DNA of 5,797 nucleotides, taken from assembly GCA_030618325.1 (NCBI GenBank), contig JAUXDP010000207.1, positions 1 to 5,797 of the forward strand, in the 5' to 3' direction. The notes under the pieces were generated by a model, which had not been told where the DNA came from, searched no databases, and saw only the letters and a list, made by a program, of their open reading frames with translations. Positions 1-5,150 of the stretch are shown here, one piece after another. This stretch comes from Methylococcaceae bacterium. GTDB taxonomy: Bacteria; Pseudomonadota; Gammaproteobacteria; Methylococcales; Methylomonadaceae. The translations under genes were made by a program, and so were the position numbers. Each line of letters starts with the position of its first letter. Positions within the stretch are counted from its first letter, which is position 1.

Positions 1-1938
1 CTGCTTTTGTTTGCTAACAAGAAAATCGCAGGCTCTGGTAATACTTTGACTCAGGATCGCTTGATCATAATAACCTACCGCCTGAGCTTTTTTTAATGCT
101 TCAATGCCAAACCAAGTTGCATAAGTAAAGCAGACCCCCCACCCTCCACACCATGAGCCATCTGATCTTTGCTGATGAACAATATACTCCAGACCTCGAA
201 TTATGGATGAATTGATTTGCTCGGACTTATAATCCGGGTAAAAATGCTGAATTTCGATCAACGTTTGAATACAGGCCGAACTGCACTCAGTCCAGGAGTA
301 ATCAATCATAATGTCGGCAAAAATTTCTGATGGGTTGAGTTTTTCCAGCCATTTTGGAGCGCGAGATAATTCATAAGTTGCCCAGCCGCCATCTTTATTT
401 TGCATCGATAAAATAACATTAACGGCTAACTTAAGTCTTTCATCGCTAATTTCCGATTTCATCAAACCTGAACTGTGAACGCTCAATGTTGCACTTATCC
501 CTTCTGCCGTACAATCAGCCACTGGCCACCCCTGCTCTGCCGTAGAAAATGGCCAACTACCAATCATCGGATGCCTGAAATACTGTTCATGAGTACTATG
601 TTGTTTCAGTATTTGCGACTGATTAATAAAGTCATAGCTTTTTTCAATAGTCGGCTTGAACAAAGAACCTATATCACTTTCCAAAATGGCCCGAGTAGTG
701 AATGCAACATCCCAAAGCTGCGAACCATTGTAACCAGCCATCTTCATACCATCTTCTGCGACCCATAAATAGTCGTACCAGCGTTTAACATGCTCCTGAA
801 ATTGCGTGGAATCCTTACCATGTGCATGCCAAATACAAATTGAATTAATGGCCTGGCTAACGGGGCCTATATCAAGAGATTGGGTTTGCAAATCTTCTGC
901 ATGTATATACTCAAGAATAAAAGCCAGTACTTTTTTCCTGGGCCAGGACAAATGAAATTTTTCATAAGTATTGGTAAAAAAATTCATCCATTTAAGCACG
1001 GGAGATTGCACGGTATAACTATCCTTAGCGCAAATTTTATCTCTTTGTTTCGGCCAGTCTATCTCGTTAAAATTATCGACAAAAATTTCTTTTCTTATCG
1101 ATACAATCAACTCATTTTCAGGCACCTGAATTCTATGAGCATAACAATAAGCCATGGGTAAATAAACCATTCGGGAATGACACCAATAACGAGAAGGATG
1201 TACTGGCAACCATTTTGGAAAAAGCCACATCTCCGGAAAAAGGCTATTAAAGCCATCCCAGTCATATAAATTCATGATGGCCAGATAAAATTTCCCCCAA
1301 GAGGGAATGCCTGTTGCCCCGCCGTTTTCTTGTATCCAGTTTCTCGCCTGTATCAGACGTATATCGCCACTTTCAATACCCAACAGCCTTAAAGATACAT
1401 ACTGCATGACGGTTCCAAACAGGGTTGATTCACTTTCAATATGCATTCCCCAGCCACCATCTGTATTCTGGTGATTGAACAAATAGATTTTCATCAATTC
1501 TTGATGTGGCTTTGGAAACTCAGTTCCAGTGATGTATGAGGCAATCAACAACCCCGGCAACAAAAACATTGGCCCGCCATAATCACCCGGCCAATGCCCT
1601 TCCTCACTTTGTAAGAATGAAAAATAATTAATACCATTTATCAGCGTATCGACAACTTTTTGATCTTCCTCATTCTTCATTTCTGGTCGAGAACCCGCAA
1701 AAGGTCTAAATTTGGCATTTTGGTCTTGGTGCCTAAAAACCTGGTCAGCAGAATTAGGGTTATTAGCGCTATCAAAAGCGAAATCTTCGGCAAACTGTTG
1801 AATTTCTTCATTAGATAGCTTTGAGGCATTCCCTAGATGCCTCTCAATATCTTTTGATTTTGGCTTAAAGGCCCAAATATGCCTGCCATTTTGAGTCAAT
1901 AATCGCCAATTTTTCCAACTCGGTTTAACTTCCAACAT
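1..1938 (-). CDS. osc: Oxidosqualene cyclase (lanosterol/parkeol-type), C-terminus beyond left edge
   Basis: Cyclises (S)-2,3-oxidosqualene to a protosterol, the first committed step of sterol synthesis; family members are monotopic membrane enzymes. The frame is open for 646 codons, from ATG at 1938 to base 1. An in-frame TGA two codons upstream fixes this as the first possible start. The catalytic motif DCTAE has its acid at Asp475 (human Asp455); a hopene cyclase would show DxDD instead. Other residues matching human OSC are His254 (His232), Trp409 (Trp387), Phe464 (Phe444), Cys552 (Cys533) and Trp600 (Trp581). QW-type repeats are visible at 157-163, 513-519 and 590-596, and the N-terminal GHWPGDYGGP block is present. 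Product-controlling positions are Tyr403, Gln469 and Val473. Human OSC is 732 residues, and the alignment at the edge suggests about 100 residues are missing, including the last QW motifs. No frameshift is seen. Family assignment is very secure; the exact product is inferred. Confidence 0.96.
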   Translation of the reverse strand, partial: MLEVKPSWKNWRLLTQNGRHIWAFKPKSKDIERHLGNASKLSNEEIQQFAEDFAFDSANNPNSADQVFRHQDQNAKFRPFAGSRPEMKNEEDQKVVDTLINGINYFSFLQSEEGHWPGDYGGPMFLLPGLLIASYITGTEFPKPHQELMKIYLFNHQNTDGGWGMHIESESTLFGTVMQYVSLRLLGIESGDIRLIQARNWIQENGGATGIPSWGKFYLAIMNLYDWDGFNSLFPEMWLFPKWLPVHPSRYWCHSRMVYLPMAYCYAHRIQVPENELIVSIRKEIFVDNFNEIDWPKQRDKICAKDSYTVQSPVLKWMNFFTNTYEKFHLSWPRKKVLAFILEYIHAEDLQTQSLDIGPVSQAINSICIWHAHGKDSTQFQEHVKRWYDYLWVAEDGMKMAGYNGSQLWDVAFTTRAILESDIGSLFKPTIEKSYDFINQSQILKQHSTHEQYFRHPMIGSWPFSTAEQGWPVADCTAEGISATLSVHSSGLMKSEISDERLKLAVNVILSMQNKDGGWATYELSRAPKWLEKLNPSEIFADIMIDYSWTECSSACIQTLIEIQHFYPDYKSEQINSSIIRGLEYIVHQQRSDGSWCGGWGVCFTYATWFGIEALKKAQAVGYYDQAILSQSITRACDFLVSKQKQ

Positions 1939-2001
1939 AATTCACTTGTTTTAAGATGCTGATATTCTCAACAACAGTTAAAAACACCAACGAGGCATTC
2001 T

Positions 2002-2029
2002 TTTATAGTATTTGTGGCAAAAAACACAA
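2002..2029 (-). promoter_or_regulatory. Candidate promoter of the oxidosqualene cyclase gene
   Basis: Read on the minus strand, TTGTGT (2029-2024) and TATAAA (2007-2002) are separated by 16 bp. They match the first three bases of a sigma-70 -35 box and five of six bases of a -10 box. Transcription would start near 1995 and give a leader of roughly 57 nt. The leader shows no strong ribosome-binding site, only a weak AAGTGA just before the ATG. In such AT-rich DNA, matches of this quality also arise by chance. Confidence 0.3.
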
Positions 2030-2086
2030 CACAATGATTCCTGAAAATTATTATTTTACAATAAACTACAACCAAAAGCCGGATAT

Positions 2087-2121
2087 TTGTATTTTTACAA
2101 CACACCCTATCTTGTAAAAAT
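2087..2121. promoter_or_regulatory. Dyad-rich candidate operator in the cyclase/TPR divergent region
   Basis: Two overlapping symmetric elements lie between the divergent cyclase and TPR genes. The first is TTGTA-N4-TACAA at 2087-2100. It has the 5-4-5 geometry of FNR/CRP-family sites, although the canonical FNR half-site is TTGAT. The second is a perfect 10-bp inverted repeat, ATTTTTACAA at 2091-2100 and TTGTAAAAAT at 2112-2121, around an 11-nt loop. A further TTTTACAAT lies at 2054-2062. The sequence shows repeated TACAA/TTGTA half-sites. That a regulator binds them is inference, and the factor is unknown. As RNA the repeat would be a weak A/U-rich hairpin with no G/C-rich stem, so it is a poor terminator candidate. 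Confidence 0.4.
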
Positions 2122-2173
2122 TACTTCAAAAGCGCATTAAACCCTTAATTATTCAAGAATATATTGATTTTTC

Positions 2174-2179
2174 TATAAT
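2174..2179 (+). promoter_or_regulatory. Possible -10 box of the TPR gene
   Basis: A perfect TATAAT lies 20 bp before the TPR start codon. Seventeen bases further upstream there is only ATTCAA, a poor -35 match, so an activator would be expected if this site is used. A second TATAAT overlaps 2187-2192 but is too close to the ATG. The implied leader is about 13 nt and contains no Shine-Dalgarno sequence. Confidence 0.3.
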
Positions 2180-2198
2180 ACTAAAATATAATTACAGC

Positions 2199-2858
2199 AT
2201 GAATAAGATAATTTTTGTTGTTTTTAGCCTACTTTTCACAAGCGGTTGCTTTGCAAACGCTATGGATAATGCGCTGCAAAAAATTGAATCTGAATGGGCG
2301 GTGGCGGAGCATACCTATGCTGTTGACAAGCGTAAAACTGTATTTCGCAGCCTATTGAAACAGACAGAAGCGCTTACGAATGAATTTCCAGGCAAAGCAA
2401 AACCTTTGATCCTCCAAGCCTGCATCATTCTAACTCGCGCAAAAATTGAAAATTCTTTAGCTGCATTATCCTCTGTACATGAGGCAAAAAAATTACTGGA
2501 AAAGGCTATAGCAATTAATCCTCAGGCTGACCGAGGCTCTGCCATGGTGACTCTTGGCATTCTCTATTATAAAGTCCCTGGCTGGCCAATCGCTTTTGGT
2601 GATACCGACAAAGCCAAAAATATGTTGCAAACCGCCTTGAAAATCAATCCTAAAGGCATGGACAGCAATTATTTCTACGCGGAATTTCTTTTGACACAGG
2701 ACAACCCGGAAAAAGCTACTGCTTATTTAGTCAAAGCTGTAAATGCACCCTCTTATGGAACCAATACTTTTTTTGCGCGTGAAATTAAAGCAAAAGCAAA
2801 ACGGGCACTTGAAACTATTACGACTGTAATTGCATACAATGAGTTAGAGACTCTATAG
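2199..2858 (+). CDS. Exported TPR protein, TAtT-like
   Basis: A 219-residue protein with a classic export signal: Lys3, then a hydrophobic stretch at 4-13. Cleavage could follow Ala21 (A19-N-A21). Alternatively Cys17 could be a lipoprotein cysteine, though the preceding T-S-G is a poor lipobox. The mature part looks all-helical, with TPR-like helix pairs at about 94-108 (ending INP) and 137-151 (again ending INP), plus a third near 170-183. The block PGWPIAFGD (127-135) followed by D-S-N-Y-F-Y (155-160) is typical of the TAtT family, named for the T component associated with some TRAP transporters. Many proteobacterial members lie outside transporter loci, and no TRAP genes occur here. The role is probably periplasmic protein-protein contact, but partner and substrate are unknown. 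The ATG at 2199 is preferred because it retains the signal peptide, although it has no evident ribosome-binding site. Confidence 0.8.
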   Translation: MNKIIFVVFSLLFTSGCFANAMDNALQKIESEWAVAEHTYAVDKRKTVFRSLLKQTEALTNEFPGKAKPLILQACIILTRAKIENSLAALSSVHEAKKLLEKAIAINPQADRGSAMVTLGILYYKVPGWPIAFGDTDKAKNMLQTALKINPKGMDSNYFYAEFLLTQDNPEKATAYLVKAVNAPSYGTNTFFAREIKAKAKRALETITTVIAYNELETL

Positions 2859-2924
2859 AAGCTCTGCTTGCCAAACAATAAAAGCTAATTAATATCTAAA
2901 CCAAATTACCCCCTGCTTCACCCT

Positions 2925-2959
2925 TGAAGGATCGTTAAATTCCCTTCACTTGGTTTTTT
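2925..2959 (+). terminator. Weak candidate terminator between TPR and glycosyltransferase genes
   Basis: TGAAGG (2925-2930) and CCTTCA (2943-2948) can form a 6-bp stem with a 12-nt loop, followed five bases later by a run of six T (2954-2959). The stem is short, the loop large and the T-run offset, so termination may be partial or absent. If it works, it would separate the TPR gene from the glycosyltransferase gene that begins 132 bp after the TPR stop codon. Confidence 0.3.
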
Positions 2960-2990
2960 CTCCTACACTTACATACTCCAAAAAACTCAT

Positions 2991-4127
2991 ATGCCCTCAG
3001 ACAATTCATCCGGACTGAATATTGTTTTTGTTGCAGATGTCGTAGACGGAGAAAAGTCGGGGGGCGTCATTTCAGCAAGACGCTTAACTGATTATCTAAA
3101 AACCCGACATAAACTAACCATCATTAGTACTGGCAAAGAGGAAGAAAATAAAATTGTACTACCCCAATTCTATTTACCGTTTGCCAAAAAACAAATGCTC
3201 GACATGGGCTTTTTATTTGCCTGGCCCAACAAACAAGTTCTAATTGACAGCTTCAAAAAAGCCGATCTTGTTCACATCCAGTTTCCTTTTCTTTTAGGCT
3301 ATCAAGCATTAAAACAAGCCCGAAAACTGAGTAAACCAGTGGTTCTGGGCTTCCATCTACAACCTGAAAACCTGATTTGGAATGTAGGCATAAAATCAAA
3401 ATGGCTAACTTCACTGCTATATCATTTTTTTGTCAAAACCTTTTACAATAAAGGCGACATCATTATTTCTCCAAGCGCAATGGGAAAATCCATGCTGGAA
3501 AAGTATGGAATCAAAGTTCCTGTAAAAGTGATTTCCAATGGTTTACCCATTCAATTTAAGCCAGAGAAGCATACCCCAGACCCAAAATATGCCAACAAAT
3601 TTATAATTTTAATGGTCGGCAGAATGGCTAAAGAAAAAAGGCATAATCTCGTCATTGAAGCTATTAATCGATCCAAATATGCAGATCAGATTCAGCTAAT
3701 TGCCACCGGCAAAGGACCGTTACTCGAAGAACTTAAAACGCTCGGCAAGGAACTACCTAACTCCGCAGTATTTACCTATGTCAGCCAGGAAGAATTAATC
3801 AGATTATTTAACACAGCCGACCTGTTCTTACATGCATCGGAAATTGAGCTAGAGGGCATGGCGGTTATGGAAGCAATTGGCTGCGGCTTACCGGCTTTAA
3901 TTGCCGACGCCGAACATAGCGCATCCACTCAATTCGCCCTCAATGAAAAATTTCTATTTACTTCTGGTGATGCAAAAAATTTATCTACAAAGATAGATTA
4001 TTGGATAGCCCATCAGAAAGAGCTGAAAGACTCAAGACAACTCTACCTGGAAAAGGCCAAGCAATACTCATTTTCTGCTTGTGTTAAACAAACTGAGGAT
4101 TTGTATCGGCAAATCATTAGTGAATGA
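2991..4127 (+). CDS. Glycosyltransferase family 4 (GT-B fold)
   Basis: A 378-residue retaining glycosyltransferase, expected to act at the cytoplasmic face on a sugar-nucleotide donor. The N-terminal Rossmann domain (about 9-190) begins LNIVFVADV and carries the glycine loop SGG near Gly24-Gly25; the acceptor-side His122 lies in GFHLQPEN. The C-terminal donor domain begins near 203 with ILMVGRMAKEKR, where Arg211 and Lys216 match the phosphate-binding Arg/Lys of GT4 enzymes. The E-x7-E motif is Glu286 to Glu294 (ELEGMAVME), followed by CGLP at 298-301. Length is normal for the family, no membrane segment is apparent, and no defect is seen. Donor and acceptor cannot be read from sequence; lipid glycosylation or polysaccharide synthesis are both possible. 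The ATG at 2991 lacks a clear ribosome-binding site but starts a few residues before the first strand, as expected. It is not a GT1-type sterol glucosyltransferase. Confidence 0.9.
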   Translation: MPSDNSSGLNIVFVADVVDGEKSGGVISARRLTDYLKTRHKLTIISTGKEEENKIVLPQFYLPFAKKQMLDMGFLFAWPNKQVLIDSFKKADLVHIQFPFLLGYQALKQARKLSKPVVLGFHLQPENLIWNVGIKSKWLTSLLYHFFVKTFYNKGDIIISPSAMGKSMLEKYGIKVPVKVISNGLPIQFKPEKHTPDPKYANKFIILMVGRMAKEKRHNLVIEAINRSKYADQIQLIATGKGPLLEELKTLGKELPNSAVFTYVSQEELIRLFNTADLFLHASEIELEGMAVMEAIGCGLPALIADAEHSASTQFALNEKFLFTSGDAKNLSTKIDYWIAHQKELKDSRQLYLEKAKQYSFSACVKQTEDLYRQIISE

Positions 4128-4157
4128 GGATATTCACAGCAAGGAAAAGATTATCCC

Positions 4158-4203
4158 CTATCGTCCGATAGATGCGTTAAAAGCACTAAATTTCGAATTG
4201 CTT
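4158..4203. terminator. Small inverted repeats in the convergent gap, possible bidirectional terminator
   Basis: The 86-bp gap between the convergent glycosyltransferase and efpL genes holds CTATCG-TC-CGATAG (4158-4171). It also holds AAGCA (4181-4185) paired with TGCTT (4199-4203) across a 13-nt loop. On the minus strand, downstream of efpL, the second hairpin runs directly into TTTT (4182-4179), a weak terminator shape. Neither has a strong G/C stem with a long T-run, so termination is inferred mainly from position. Confidence 0.3.
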
Positions 4204-4213
4204 CGCTTGGGGC

Positions 4214-4780
4214 TTAAGCTTTTGACATGAACTTTCCAGTGCCAGTATTAATTTTGATCACCTCACCCTGCTCAATATATTCAGGCACCTGAACCTCTAT
4301 CCCGGTTGTCAATTTAGCAGGTTTGGTACGACTGGTTGCACTGGCTCCCTTTATACCCGGAGCAGTTTCGACTATCTCAAGTGCGACAGAAGCGGGTAAT
4401 TCAATACCTAATGGCGTATCTTCCATCAAAAGTAAGATAATCCCTTCCAGGCCTTCAGTTAAATACCCAACCAGGCCATCAAGATCATCTTCATTCAAAC
4501 CATATTGTTCATAGCTTTCCAAGTTCATGAAATAGTAGCTTTCGCCATCCAGGTAGGAATACTGCACAGTGACTCGTTCACAATCAGCTTCTTTTAGAAA
4601 ATCATCGCCTTTGAATGATTCATCGAGTTTTTGTTTGGTTTTAAGATGGACAAATCGTATTTTATAGAGCGTTGACGCTCCACGCGATGTTGGGTTTCTA
4701 ACCTCAATTTTTTTTACAGAATACGGCTCGCCGTTTATTTCGATAGCCATATTCTGTTTCAAGTCACTTGCTTTTGGCAA
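4214..4780 (-). CDS. efpL: Elongation factor P-like protein EfpL (YeiP)
   Basis: A 188-residue EF-P paralogue that binds stalled ribosomes between P and E sites and promotes peptide bonds at polyproline and related motifs. It closely follows remembered E. coli YeiP. The start MPKAS matches MPRAN, and the domain I loop NPTSRGASTLYK matches SPTARGAATLYK with Arg33 at the tip, where canonical EF-P carries a modified lysine. FKGDD follows at 56-60. An OB-like domain spans about 65-128, and domain III carries the EF-P signature ETAPGIKGASATSRTKPA (138-155). The start codon is TTG at 4780. It is chosen because it restores the conserved N-terminus and sits after a strong ribosome-binding site; no ATG fits, the next Met being residue 11. 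The gene lies 14 bp after the tusA-like stop, so the two are probably cotranscribed. Arg33 implies no EpmA-type lysylation at that position. Confidence 0.95.
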   Translation of the reverse strand: MPKASDLKQNMAIEINGEPYSVKKIEVRNPTSRGASTLYKIRFVHLKTKQKLDESFKGDDFLKEADCERVTVQYSYLDGESYYFMNLESYEQYGLNEDDLDGLVGYLTEGLEGIILLLMEDTPLGIELPASVALEIVETAPGIKGASATSRTKPAKLTTGIEVQVPEYIEQGEVIKINTGTGKFMSKA

Positions 4781-4784
4781 AATA

Positions 4785-4792
4785 CTTCCTCT
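4785..4792 (-). promoter_or_regulatory. Ribosome-binding site deciding the TTG start of efpL
   Basis: The minus-strand sequence AGAGGAAG ends 4 nt before the TTG at 4780. It is by far the best Shine-Dalgarno match in the window and supports the unusual start codon. It fits within the 14-bp gap between the tusA-like stop codon and efpL, so ribosomes finishing the first gene terminate almost on top of it. Confidence 0.75.
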
Positions 4793-4794
4793 GG

Positions 4795-5025
4795 TTATTT
4801 TTTCTTAATGTAAAAAATTTGTTGTTCAGTTTCTTTTATAAAACTTACAATCTTATGTCCCGACTGATCTGAATAAACGCCGAAATCAAGATGTGCTGCC
4901 GGGTCGGTCGCAATGACTTTCACCACTTCACCACCTGCCATTTCCTGCAGAATTTTTTTTAGGCGCAACAAAGGTAATGGACAATTAAGGCCACTGGCAT
5001 CTACTTCAAAATCAAATTCAGGCAT
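4795..5025 (-). CDS. tusA: TusA/SirA-family sulfur carrier protein
   Basis: A 76-residue protein, normal length for the family, with the two-layer TusA fold implied. The hallmark GLNCPLPLLRLKK has the sulfur-accepting cysteine at Cys15 in the CPxP motif, preceded by the usual strand FEVDASG and followed by helix, strand and a second strand with basic end. Family members carry persulfide sulfur in the cytoplasm for tRNA 2-thiouridine formation, molybdenum cofactor synthesis or sulfur oxidation. The CPxP motif alone does not tell TusA from YedF-like paralogues, so the symbol is tentative. No TusBCD, TusE or rhodanese gene is adjacent. The ATG at 5025 is the natural start, with only a weak upstream purine stretch. 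It is the first gene of a probable operon with efpL and is divergent from cysG, whose siroheme product also serves sulfite or nitrite reduction. Confidence 0.88.
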   Translation of the reverse strand: MPEFDFEVDASGLNCPLPLLRLKKILQEMAGGEVVKVIATDPAAHLDFGVYSDQSGHKIVSFIKETEQQIFYIKKK

Positions 5026-5054
5026 TTTTATCGGCTATTTTCCAATCAGGTATT

Positions 5055-5114
5055 TATAATACTCCGTCAAGGTTATATTGAGAGCCAAGTAACCTTGATG
5101 AGGAGTAGATTATA
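5055..5114. repeat. Long imperfect inverted repeat in the tusA/cysG divergent region
   Basis: The two arms contain TATAAT (5055-5060), ACTCC (5061-5065) and TCAAGGTTA (5067-5075), mirrored by TAACCTTGA (5090-5098), GGAGT (5102-5106) and ATTATA (5109-5114). This gives about 20 paired positions, interrupted by a 1/3-nt internal loop and a 2-nt bulge, around a 14-nt loop. The inner 9-bp arms are perfect. A third TAACCTT occurs at 5119-5125. The two inner half-sites are centred 21 bp apart, about two helical turns, which suits binding by a dimeric regulator. A minus-strand transcript starting near 5102 would fold the inner arms into a hairpin in the tusA leader. Operator, RNA leader element and relic of a small mobile repeat all remain possible. 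Confidence 0.6.
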
Positions 5115-5117
5115 TCA
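5109..5117 (-). promoter_or_regulatory. Extended -10 promoter of the tusA-efpL unit
   Basis: Read leftward, TGATATAAT is a perfect extended -10 element (TGn plus TATAAT). With a 17-bp spacer the -35 position reads TTCTCG, a weak match of the kind extended -10 promoters tolerate. The start would be near 5102, giving a leader of about 76 nt that contains the inner hairpin arms. The element overlaps the outer arm of the inverted repeat, so a protein bound there could block RNA polymerase. Confidence 0.55.
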
Positions 5118-5132
5118 TTAACCTTAAAATCC

Positions 5133-5141
5133 GAGAATCTC
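5133..5141. promoter_or_regulatory. Short palindrome before the cysG start codon
   Basis: GAGAATCTC is a 9-bp palindrome ending 9 bp before the cysG ATG. It occupies the place where a ribosome-binding site is expected, and no better Shine-Dalgarno sequence is present. I could not assign a convincing cysG promoter: the only perfect rightward TATAAT (5055-5060) lacks a -35 box. So short a palindrome may be chance. Confidence 0.2.
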
Positions 5142-5150
5142 AGTAAAATT

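Noticed and set aside
475..768. Plus-strand open frame of 97 codons
   Set aside because: It lies antisense within the cyclase, over conserved blocks including DCTAE. Its translation is Cys/His/Pro-rich with no family resemblance, so it is a shadow.
880..1161. Plus-strand open frame of 93 codons
   Set aside because: Antisense to the conserved middle of the cyclase, with no recognisable motif or ribosome-binding site.
1..1938. Squalene-hopene cyclase as an alternative identity
   Set aside because: The catalytic region reads DCTAE, not DxDD, and flanking residues follow oxidosqualene cyclases throughout.
2215..2252. Lipoprotein signal at Cys17 of the TPR protein
   Set aside because: The residues before the cysteine (F-T-S-G) fit the lipobox poorly and an A-N-A signal peptidase I site follows, so lipidation is kept only as a possibility.
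2991..4127. Sterol glucosyltransferase, given the nearby cyclase
   Set aside because: Sterol glucosyltransferases belong to GT1 with a different donor motif; this protein has the GT4 E-x7-E pattern.
4323..4514. Plus-strand open frame of 63 codons
   Set aside because: Antisense to efpL domains II and III; low-complexity Ser/Pro-rich translation typical of a shadow frame.
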